A stretch of DNA of 64,000 bases from Paracoccus fistulariae (GTDB taxonomy: Bacteria; Pseudomonadota; Alphaproteobacteria; Rhodobacterales; Rhodobacteraceae). The stretch spans positions 1,426,001-1,490,000 of the forward strand of contig NZ_CP067136.1 in NCBI RefSeq assembly GCF_028553785.1, in the 5' to 3' direction. The position numbers and the translations under genes are program-made. Under the pieces are notes generated by a model. That model made no database searches. It was not told the DNA's origin and saw nothing but the letters and a program-made list of their open reading frames with translations. The first letter of the stretch is position 1; each line of letters begins with the position of its first letter. This document shows positions 54,630 to 64,000 of the stretch, one piece after another.

Positions 54630-54719
54630 CTGGGGTAACGCCTTGCGCCGCCCTATCACATGGGGCAAAGCAGTGGCACGCATGCCCGACCCATCCATTT
54701 CGCAGACAGGGAGGCTCTG

Positions 54720-57488
<2,769 letters not shown>

Positions 57489-57511
57489 TCGCGCTCCTGT
57501 CTGTGACATTC

Positions 57512-57543
57512 AGGGCCCCCGGACATGTGCCGGGGGCCCTTTT
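57512..57543 (+). terminator. Intrinsic terminator after acnA
   Basis: AGGGCCCCCGG (57512-57522) pairs with CCGGGGGCCCT (57530-57540) around a 7-base loop, followed by TTT. It lies 24 bases after the acnA stop. Confidence 0.92.
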
Positions 57544-57771
57544 CATATCTCGACGCCGCGTGCCACCGCTTTGCGCAAAGATTTCGGCACAGTTGCACCC
57601 TGCCCCTGCCTGATCGCAGCCCTGCCTGACCCGCCGCCTTAAACCACGCACAAATCCTGTGGCAGGATCGCCGCATACCTGACAAAAATACTTTTAATAA
57701 CTGAGCGATTTAGTTGAGTACTCCGGGCAGGCTGGCTAAGCAGCGCTGGAAATCAACAACAGGTGATCGCT

Positions 57772-59799
57772 ATGCCGCTGAGTTATAAGGTCCTGCTTGC
57801 CGGGGTCTCTTCTGTCGCGCTGGTATCCGCTGCGATGGCGCAGGATACTTTGGGAAGTGCTGAAAACCCCATCATGCTGGATCCCATCACGCTGGTCTCT
57901 GATGGTCAGGAAAATGTCGAAGCCACTGGCGGCATCGCGATCACGCAAGAGGATATCGAGGAACTGGCCCCGGCGGATGTGTCGGAACTGTTCGCCCGCG
58001 ATTCGGCTGTGTCGGTGTCCGGCGGCGCTGGCCCGTCGAAGCGTATCCATGTCTTTGGCATGGAACAATCGAACCTTGCCGTCTCGGTCGATGGTGTGCC
58101 GCAGGGCATCACCAGCTGGCACCATACCGGCTCGAACGTGATCGACCCGGCCTTCCTGCGCTCGGTCGAGGTCGAGGCCGGTGCCGCCGCCGCCGATGCC
58201 GGTTTCGGCGCCGCAGCCGGTGCCGTGCGCTATGAAACGCTGGGCGCCAAGGATCTGCTGCGTGATGGCCAGGCGCAGGGCGGTCGTCTGAACCTGTCCT
58301 ATGGCGATAATGGTCGCGGCTGGTCGGGCAGTCTTGCGGGCTATGGCGTCTATGAGAACTTCGACTGGTTCGCGATGGTCCACGGCTCGGATGGCAGCAA
58401 TTATGACGATGGCGATGGCAATGAGGTTCCCGGCACCGAACCGGCGACCCAGGGCCTGCTGACCAAGCTGGGCTATGAATTCGAAGGCCACCGGGTCGAA
58501 CTGGCCTATGAGCGCAGCGAGGACGAGGCTGACCGCGTCATCAAGATGAACCTTGATCTGGCCAACAGCACGGATGTCTATCCGCTGAAGATCACGCGCA
58601 ACACGCTGAGCCTGCGCTATACATCGGTTGCGCCCACTGCCAGCTGGGATCCCGAGGCGCTGGTCTATGTCAGCCGCGACGAATATTGGCGGCCGAACTA
58701 TGCCACGGGCGAACGTCCGGTGAATGGCGATATGGATCTGGAAACCGAAACCATCGGCGGGATCCTGAAAAACACCTTCACGCTGGATCAGGGCTCGGTC
58801 ACGACGGGTCTGGACTGGGCCTATAACGATTACCGCGTCGACAATTACGGCGATTTCGGGCGCGGCGTCTGGACGGCCGAGACCATGCAGATCGGCGCCT
58901 TTGCGCAGGCACGTCTGGAATTCGACAATGGCATCGACCTGTCCACGGGCGTGCGCGTCGATCACCAGCGTTACACCGACTGGGACAACAAGCGTCTCAG
59001 CGATACCGGCGTCAGCGCCAACGCGACCCTCTCCTATGAATTCGCGGAAGGGTACGAGGTCTTTGCCGGCGCGTCGCAGACCTGGCTTGGCTATGATATC
59101 GGCGAATTCGGGCTGCTGCATGCGCGCGATGAATCGTTCAGGACCGCCGATGATTTCGAACCCTCGGAAGCCACCAATTTCAAGTTCGGCTTCAACGCCA
59201 ATCAGGGCAACTGGAACGGCAACATCACCTATTTCGACACCCGCCTGAAGGGTCTGGGCTATTACAACACCGATGGTCAGTATGACACGGATCCGGCGAC
59301 CGTGGCCTATCTGGGCAATGCCGACGATTACCGCAGCCGCGGCGTCACCATGCAGGGGAATTACAGCTGGGGCACGGGGCGCGTCGGCGCAAGCTATACC
59401 AAAGCCAAGCTGACCCAGGATGGCGACAAGGTTCTGCCCATCGGTGACACGGTCATGCCGATCGGCGATATGGCCACGCTGTTCATCGATCAGGACATCC
59501 CGGACTATAACCTGCGGGTCGGCGGCACGCTGGAATGGGCCGGCAGGCTGGACGGAGACTGGCTGCGCGCGGGCTCTCTGCAATTCGAGGATCAGCCCTC
59601 TTACACGGTCGTGAACCTTTATGGCGAGTGGCGCCCGCAATCCTATGAGAATGTGGCGGTTCGTCTGGGCATCGATAATATCTTCGACCGCCAGTATTTC
59701 GAACGCAGCAGCTATGCGCAGCGCGCGGATGGTGCCCCGGTCTATCCGCTTTACGCACCGGGCCGCACGATCACCCTGGGCCTGACCACGAATTTCTGA
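57772..59799 (+). CDS. TonB-dependent outer membrane receptor
   Basis: The product is 675 residues from the ATG at 57772, with signal peptide MPLSYKVLLAGVSSVALVSA (cut after MAQ). The plug domain spans about 30-150 (GGIAITQEDIEELAPADVSE; RIHVFGMEQSNLAVSVDGVP) and a 22-strand barrel follows. The end, RLGIDNIFDRQYFERSSYAQ with TLGLTTNF, is the TonB-receptor C-terminal signature. The pattern resembles the haem/transferrin receptor branch, but the diagnostic FRAP/NPNL histidine motifs of haem receptors are not clear, so the ligand is undecided. No tonB or ABC uptake genes are adjacent. The region before it (about 57680-57720) is AT-rich and likely holds an iron-controlled promoter. Confidence 0.88.
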   Translation: MPLSYKVLLAGVSSVALVSAAMAQDTLGSAENPIMLDPITLVSDGQENVEATGGIAITQEDIEELAPADVSELFARDSAVSVSGGAGPSKRIHVFGMEQSNLAVSVDGVPQGITSWHHTGSNVIDPAFLRSVEVEAGAAAADAGFGAAAGAVRYETLGAKDLLRDGQAQGGRLNLSYGDNGRGWSGSLAGYGVYENFDWFAMVHGSDGSNYDDGDGNEVPGTEPATQGLLTKLGYEFEGHRVELAYERSEDEADRVIKMNLDLANSTDVYPLKITRNTLSLRYTSVAPTASWDPEALVYVSRDEYWRPNYATGERPVNGDMDLETETIGGILKNTFTLDQGSVTTGLDWAYNDYRVDNYGDFGRGVWTAETMQIGAFAQARLEFDNGIDLSTGVRVDHQRYTDWDNKRLSDTGVSANATLSYEFAEGYEVFAGASQTWLGYDIGEFGLLHARDESFRTADDFEPSEATNFKFGFNANQGNWNGNITYFDTRLKGLGYYNTDGQYDTDPATVAYLGNADDYRSRGVTMQGNYSWGTGRVGASYTKAKLTQDGDKVLPIGDTVMPIGDMATLFIDQDIPDYNLRVGGTLEWAGRLDGDWLRAGSLQFEDQPSYTVVNLYGEWRPQSYENVAVRLGIDNIFDRQYFERSSYAQRADGAPVYPLYAPGRTITLGLTTNF

Positions 59800-59805
59800 A
59801 CGCAA

Positions 59806-59833
59806 ACGCCCCCGGTCCTGCCGGGGGCGTTTT
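59806..59833 (+). terminator. Intrinsic terminator after the TonB receptor gene
   Basis: ACGCCCCCGG (59806-59815) pairs with CCGGGGGCGT (59821-59830) around TCCTG, followed by TTT. It starts seven bases after the stop and could also terminate the convergent ggt transcript, since A residues flank the other side. Confidence 0.9.
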
Positions 59834-59853
59834 CCTTTGCTCAGCGACAGCGA

Positions 59854-61665
59854 TCAGCCGCCAATCGCAATGCCTTCGCGGCGGGGATCGGCACCACCGG
59901 CCAGCCCTTCGGGCGTGATCGCGATCCCGTGCAGACCGGAATTCAGATCGCGCGGATTGACCTCGAATCCCAGATCGCTCAGGGCCTGCCCCATCTCGGC
60001 GGCCGAGGTTCCCTCTTCCAGATCCATCGGGCCGAAGCGGTTCACGATATTGGGCAGCGCGATGGCCTGCTGCACATCCAGCCCCCAGTCCAGTTGCCCG
60101 ATGATCGCCTTGGCGACATAGCCGATGATGCGGCTGCCACCGGGCGAACCGATCACCAGAACCGGCTTGTCATCCTTCAGCACGATGGTCGGCGACATCG
60201 AGGACCGCGGACGCTTGCCCGGCGCGATGGCATTGGCAATCGGATAGCCCGCATCGTCATGAGTCTCGAACGAGAAGTCCGTCAATTCGTTGTTCAGCAG
60301 AAAGCCTTCGGCCATCACCCGCGAGCCGAAGCCGTTTTCGATGGTGGTCGTCATCGACAGCGCATTGCCATCCGCATCGACAATCGAGATATGCGAGGTC
60401 GAGGGGAATTCCAGCGCATTGTCCTGTCCCCACAGCGCCGCATGGTCCCAGCCGGGCGAACCGGCGCTGACTTCGGGCAGGCTGTCATCCCCCGACAGCA
60501 GCTTGCCGCGCTCTGCCAGATAGGCGGGGTCGATCAGCCCCTGCGTGGGCATCGGCACGAAATCGGAATCCGCCATGTAGCGGCCACGGTCCGCAAAGGC
60601 CAGACGAGAGGCATCGCCGATCAGGCGCCAGCTATCCGTGCTGTCCGCCCCAAGCGCGGCCAGATCATAGCCGCCCAGCATGCCCAGAATCTGCCCCACC
60701 GTCAGCCCGCCTGACGAGGGCGGACCCATCCCGCAAACGTCGTGATCGCGATATTCGACGCAGACGGCGGGCCGTTCTACGACGCGATAGGCGGCCAGAT
60801 CGGCAATGGACAGCAGGCCCGGGTTCCATTCCGCACCCTGCACCGCCCGAACGATCCCCGCCGCCACGGGGCCGCTGTAATAGCCGTCAGCCCCGTCCTG
60901 CGCCAGCGCCCGCAATGTCCGCGCATAGGCCGGGTTCTTCAGCATGGAACCGGCAGCGATGGCATTGCCCTCGGGAAAGAAATAGGCGGCGGTGGCGGGA
61001 TCCTTCTGCAGGTTCTCGGCCTCTCCGGAAACCAGTTCCGCAAGGCGGGGCGAGACGGTGAAACCATCCTCGGCCAGCCGGATCGCATCCTCAAACAGGC
61101 TGGCCCAGTTGGCCTTGCCCCATTTGCGCTGCGCGGCCTCCAGCAAGGCGGGCGTGCCCGGGGTGCCGACCGAGCGGCCTCCGATCACGGCATCCATGAA
61201 TTCCATCGGCTCGCCATCGTCATTCTGAAACAGCGTCGGCCCGGCCAGCGATGGCGCGGTTTCGCGCGCATCAAGCGTGGTCATCTGGCCGCTGGCCGCG
61301 TCGTACCAGACCAGAAAGGCACCGCCCCCCAGACCCGAACTTTGCGGCTCGACCAGACCCAGCACGGTCTGAACCGCCACCATGGCATCGGCGGCGCTGC
61401 CCCCGGCTTCCAGCACGCGGGCGCCCGCCTGCACGGCCAGCGGATGGGCCGCCGTCACCATCCAGTCCTGCCCCATGACGGGCTTCCCCTCGGCCTTGGT
61501 GGCCAGCGCGGCGCGGGCGGCATCGGTCAGATCACCAAAGGCCCCCTGTGAACCGGCCTCGGTCGCGGCCTCTGGTGCGACGGCATCCGCAGCCTCTTGC
61601 GCCAAGCCAGGCCATGCCGCGACCCCGCCCAGCAACACTGCGGTCAGCAAGCTTTTCCGTGTCAT
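59854..61665 (-). CDS. ggt: Gamma-glutamyltransferase (glutathione hydrolase)
   Basis: The 603-residue periplasmic enzyme hydrolyses or transfers the gamma-glutamyl group of glutathione. A signal peptide (MTRKSLLTAVLLGGVAAWPG, cut near LAQEA) precedes the large subunit (HPLAVQAGARVLEAGGSAAD; VWYDAASGQMTTLDARETAP without its first residue). The autoprocessing nucleophile is Thr423 in PSTSHISIVDADGNALSMTT, and the glycine pair of the active site lies in IGSPGGSRIIGYVAK. After self-cleavage it gives a large and a small subunit. It converges on the TonB receptor gene and precedes the ccm cluster on the same strand. Confidence 0.94.
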   Translation of the reverse strand: MTRKSLLTAVLLGGVAAWPGLAQEAADAVAPEAATEAGSQGAFGDLTDAARAALATKAEGKPVMGQDWMVTAAHPLAVQAGARVLEAGGSAADAMVAVQTVLGLVEPQSSGLGGGAFLVWYDAASGQMTTLDARETAPSLAGPTLFQNDDGEPMEFMDAVIGGRSVGTPGTPALLEAAQRKWGKANWASLFEDAIRLAEDGFTVSPRLAELVSGEAENLQKDPATAAYFFPEGNAIAAGSMLKNPAYARTLRALAQDGADGYYSGPVAAGIVRAVQGAEWNPGLLSIADLAAYRVVERPAVCVEYRDHDVCGMGPPSSGGLTVGQILGMLGGYDLAALGADSTDSWRLIGDASRLAFADRGRYMADSDFVPMPTQGLIDPAYLAERGKLLSGDDSLPEVSAGSPGWDHAALWGQDNALEFPSTSHISIVDADGNALSMTTTIENGFGSRVMAEGFLLNNELTDFSFETHDDAGYPIANAIAPGKRPRSSMSPTIVLKDDKPVLVIGSPGGSRIIGYVAKAIIGQLDWGLDVQQAIALPNIVNRFGPMDLEEGTSAAEMGQALSDLGFEVNPRDLNSGLHGIAITPEGLAGGADPRREGIAIGG

Positions 61666-61740
61666 TCAAACCCCCCTCTCATTCCCTGACAGATGAATGA
61701 GATCACTGTGACCTGCGCAACCGGCAGGTGCAAGCCGGGC

Positions 61741-62283
61741 TTAGTCTTCGGCCGCCAGCGCCTTTTCCAACTGCGGCAGGAAGCGGTTGGTGTAATCCTC
61801 GCGCACCAGCGGCCCGGCAAAGCGGAACAGGACCTTGCCGTCGCCGTCGATGATGAAGGTTTCAGGCGGCGCGGTCACACCCCAGTCGATTGCCCCGCGC
61901 CCCTGCGGATCGGCCGAGATGGCCGCATAGGGGTCGCCATCCTTGGCCAGAAAGGCCAGCGCATTCGCCTGCGGGTCTTTCAGATTGACGCCATAGACCG
62001 GCAGGCGTTTGGACAGATCCATCAAGGTCGGATGTTCGGCGCGGCAGGGCGGGCACCAGCTTGCCCAGAAATTGACCAGCTTGACGCCCGGCTGGCGCAG
62101 CATCTCGTCGCTCAGCTGCGTCTTGTCTGGCAGGGTTCCCTGCGGCACGGCGGGCGCCTCGCGGCCAATCATCGTCGAGGGCAGATCATTGGGATTGTCG
62201 CGCCCCATGCCCCACAGGAACACCGCGGCAAGACCGGCGAAAATGACCGGCGGCAGCGCCACCAGCGGGGAGATCCTAGCCAT
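61741..62283 (-). CDS. ccmG: Thiol:disulfide interchange protein CcmG (DsbE)
   Basis: The 180-residue membrane-anchored thioredoxin has one N-terminal hydrophobic segment (about 7-26) and the redox pair Cys77 and Cys80 in NFWASWCPPCRAEHP. The acidic pocket residues and GVTAPPETFIIDGDGKVLFR, which contains the cis-Pro, are typical of CcmG. It reduces apocytochrome c haem-binding cysteines in the periplasm. Its ATG overlaps the ccmD stop by eight bases, so it is the last gene of the coupled operon. Confidence 0.94.
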   Translation of the reverse strand: MARISPLVALPPVIFAGLAAVFLWGMGRDNPNDLPSTMIGREAPAVPQGTLPDKTQLSDEMLRQPGVKLVNFWASWCPPCRAEHPTLMDLSKRLPVYGVNLKDPQANALAFLAKDGDPYAAISADPQGRGAIDWGVTAPPETFIIDGDGKVLFRFAGPLVREDYTNRFLPQLEKALAAED

Positions 62284-62425
62284 TCCTGCGGCCTTCCTGT
62301 TGTTCCAGATCGCGGCGCGCACGGGCATTGGCGGCCAGCGTCTGCCAGATCAGCGCCGCCAGCAGCACCAGCGACACGCCATATGCCGCCAGCACCGTAT
62401 GCGCATATTTGCCAAGGTCGATCAT
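62276..62425 (-). CDS. ccmD: Haem exporter protein CcmD
   Basis: The 49-residue single-span membrane protein has a hydrophobic stretch from about 12 to 30 (VLAAYGVSLVLLAALIWQTL) and a charged C-terminal tail (ARARRDLEQQEGRRNG), as is typical of CcmD. CcmD helps release holo-CcmE from the CcmABC complex. Its ATG at 62425 overlaps the ccmC stop by four bases, and its stop overlaps the ccmG start by eight. Small size and position between ccmC and ccmG make the assignment safe despite low sequence conservation. Confidence 0.9.
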   Translation of the reverse strand: MIDLGKYAHTVLAAYGVSLVLLAALIWQTLAANARARRDLEQQEGRRNG

Positions 62426-63147
62426 GCCCGGACCTCTTTCGCTTGCAGCGCCGCAAGGCGGCGGCGCCGGATCTCGGTGCGGGTGCGGATCAGCACCAAC
62501 GCCAGAAACAGAAGGAAAAAGCCCAGCATCGTCAGATATAGCGGATAGCGATAGACTGCGCTCATCCGTTCGCCCGGCGCCACCGACAGGCTGGCGCCCT
62601 GATGCAGGCCCTGATTCCAGAACAGCACCGCATAGCGCGACAGCAGCGCAAAGACGGAGCCGACCAGACATAACACCCCGGTCAGATCGGCGGCGCTGTC
62701 AGGATCCTCGACCGAGGCCCACAGCGCCATATAGCCGATATAGAACAGCAGCAGGATCAGAAAGCTGGTCAGGCGCGGATCCCATTCCCACCAGCTGCCC
62801 CACATGGGCTGGCCCCAGATTGCCCCGGTGGCCAGCGCGATCAGCGTCATCACCGCGCCGACCGGCGCTGCCGCCTTGGCGGCAAGCGCGCTGACATGGT
62901 GGCGCCGGATCAGCCAGATCAGGCTGGCGACCAGCATCATCACCCAGATATTGATGGCCATCATCGCGGCGGGCACATGCAGGAAGACGATCTTGACCGT
63001 CGATCCCTGCTTGTAATCCTCGGGCGTCAGAAAGCCCCAGATCAGCCCGATCACTGTGCATAAGGCCGCCGCCCCCGCCGCCCAGGGCAGGACTGCGGCG
63101 GACGCGCGCATGAATTTGACCGGATTGGCATATTCCCAGATCGACAT
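62422..63147 (-). CDS. ccmC: Haem exporter/lyase protein CcmC
   Basis: The 241-residue protein has six membrane segments and the tryptophan-rich haem-handling motif WGSWWEWDPRLTSFLILLLF. It has flanking histidines in IVFLHVPAAMMAINIWVMML and in the periplasmic loop LFWNQGLHQGASLSV. CcmC loads haem onto CcmE. It is in the middle of ccmABCDG; a 41-base gap separates it from ccmB. The C-terminal basic helix (RTRTEIRRRRLAALQAKEV) is cytoplasmic. Confidence 0.95.
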   Translation of the reverse strand: MSIWEYANPVKFMRASAAVLPWAAGAAALCTVIGLIWGFLTPEDYKQGSTVKIVFLHVPAAMMAINIWVMMLVASLIWLIRRHHVSALAAKAAAPVGAVMTLIALATGAIWGQPMWGSWWEWDPRLTSFLILLLFYIGYMALWASVEDPDSAADLTGVLCLVGSVFALLSRYAVLFWNQGLHQGASLSVAPGERMSAVYRYPLYLTMLGFFLLFLALVLIRTRTEIRRRRLAALQAKEVRA

Positions 63148-63188
63148 AACCGTTCCCTAGCCTTGGCACCGGGCAGGCTCAAGACCGC

Positions 63189-63845
63189 TCATCGAAGATT
63201 GATCCGCAACGCGGCGGCAGCGGCGAAAGGGATCAGCGCGACGACGCCCGCAGTGATCCCGGCCAGAAACAGCAGTGGGGTCGCGGGATCGCCCCCGGCC
63301 TGCCCGCGGCGAATGATCTCGGTCCCGAAGATCAGCGTCGGGATATACAGCGGCAGCACCAGAAGCGACAGCAGCAACCCGCCCCGCCGCAGCCCCACGG
63401 TGATCGCGGCACCGAAGGCGCCCAGCATCGACAGCGCCGGCGTGCCCAGCAGAAGCGAGGCGATCAGCCAGGGCATCGCCGGTCCCGGCAGGTGCAGCAA
63501 CAGCCCGAACAGCGGCGCGGCAGCGATCAGCGGCAGCGCGGTGGTGATCCAATGGGCAAGGGCCTTGATCGCGACCACCGCCTCCAGCGGCAACGGCGAT
63601 GTGGCCAGAAGGTCCAGGCTGCCATCCTCGGCATCCAGCGCAAAGATGCGATCCAGCGACAGCAGGCAGGCCAGGAGCGCGCCAAGCCACAGGATGCCCG
63701 GCGCGATCGGTCGCAGGGCGCTGCTGTCGGGGCCGACACCGAATGGCACCAGCGTGCAGAGGATCAGGAAAAAGGCGACGCCCAGACCAAAGCCTCCGCC
63801 CGCCCGCGTCGCCAGACGCAGATCGCGGATCAGCAGGGCGATCAT
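63189..63845 (-). CDS. ccmB: Haem exporter membrane protein CcmB
   Basis: The 218-residue protein has six hydrophobic segments. CcmB-specific blocks are [20 protein letters not shown] at the start, [20 protein letters not shown] and the C-terminal [20 protein letters not shown]. It forms the ABC transporter membrane part with CcmC that, driven by CcmA, releases holo-CcmE. Its ATG overlaps the ccmA stop in a four-base ATGA. Confidence 0.95.
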   Translation of the reverse strand: MIALLIRDLRLATRAGGGFGLGVAFFLILCTLVPFGVGPDSSALRPIAPGILWLGALLACLLSLDRIFALDAEDGSLDLLATSPLPLEAVVAIKALAHWITTALPLIAAAPLFGLLLHLPGPAMPWLIASLLLGTPALSMLGAFGAAITVGLRRGGLLLSLLVLPLYIPTLIFGTEIIRRGQAGGDPATPLLFLAGITAGVVALIPFAAAAALRINLR

Positions 63846-64000
63846 GCGAAAGCCTCGTTGAAGCCGGCGGGGCGATGTTTTTGCCCCGGCCGGGCGCGAT
63901 AGGGCGTCAGGTCCAACACCTCTGCCCCCGTCAGCCCCAGATCGATATGGGTCGCCATCAGCGCCGCCCCGCCCTGCGCCAGATGATCCCCGATCACTTG
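63842..64000 (-). CDS. ccmA: Haem exporter ATP-binding protein CcmA, C-terminal part
   Basis: The last 52 residues are visible: [20 protein letters not shown], then [10 protein letters not shown], which is the switch-His region (ATH) and the strand after it in CcmA. The start and the Walker motifs lie beyond the window edge. CcmA energises the CcmABC complex for cytochrome c maturation. The stop overlaps the ccmB start, confirming the operon ccmA-ccmB-ccmC-ccmD-ccmG. Confidence 0.9.
   Translation of the reverse strand, partial: QVIGDHLAQGGAALMATHIDLGLTGAEVLDLTPYRARPGQKHRPAGFNEAFA

Overview
The window looks like chromosomal DNA from a high-GC alphaproteobacterium of the Rhodobacteraceae, most likely Paracoccus or a close relative. 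This is inferred from the gene families and their arrangement (class II ribonucleotide reductase nrdJ, the chvE-gguABC sugar module, a ccmABCDG cytochrome c cluster, GC-rich codon use); no species can be named from sequence reading alone.

Positions 1-8.9 kb are accessory. A truncated unknown gene is followed by a 1116-residue secreted protein that combines RTX calcium-binding repeats, a beta-propeller-like middle and a C-terminal Hint domain. Next comes a pile-up of broken insertion sequences (IS3-type, IS630, IS110, IS5 fragments) around tRNA-Arg(CCG). A frameshifted large serine recombinase fragment abuts this tRNA. The recombinase is cut by an old, internally deleted IS3-family element, and that element is itself interrupted by an apparently intact IS3/IS407-type element with a 4-bp GGAG target duplication.

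Positions 8.9-25 kb are mostly housekeeping: a MipA/OmpV porin-like protein, an ABC-F ATPase head-to-head with a YcaQ-type glycosylase, an ABM monooxygenase divergent from a MarR regulator, nrdJ, mgtE-fthC (translationally coupled), hisN, an XRE regulator, a quinone-oxidoreductase-like MDR protein and a Bax-inhibitor-1 family membrane protein. A short islet (YdeI-like protein, a 67-residue membrane peptide and an IS remnant) lies beside tRNA-Arg(TCT).

Positions 25-51.8 kb are catabolic and transport modules. The first is a minus-strand operon: chvE, gguA, gguB, gguC, an arabinonate-type dehydratase, an aldose 1-dehydrogenase and a 2,5-dioxovalerate dehydrogenase, with a divergent LysR gene (gbpR-like). 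It fits non-phosphorylative oxidation of L-arabinose, D-galactose or D-fucose. The second is a sulfate ABC transporter operon (cysA-sbp-cysT-cysW). The third is a four-carbon sugar-acid cluster: a TIM-barrel isomerase and DhaK-DhaL kinase, then pdxA2, tctC-tctB-tctA, a SAF-domain oxidoreductase and otnK-otnC-otnI. Its divergent GntR/FCD regulator is flanked by a palindrome that recurs upstream of pdxA2, suggesting one regulon of two transcription units.

Positions 51.8-64 kb hold a GNAT-like protein, yciB, a DUF1223 protein, acnA, a TonB-dependent receptor, gamma-glutamyltransferase and the ccm operon (ccmG, ccmD, ccmC, ccmB and the end of ccmA). Many genes overlap by 1-8 bases, which supports the proposed operons.
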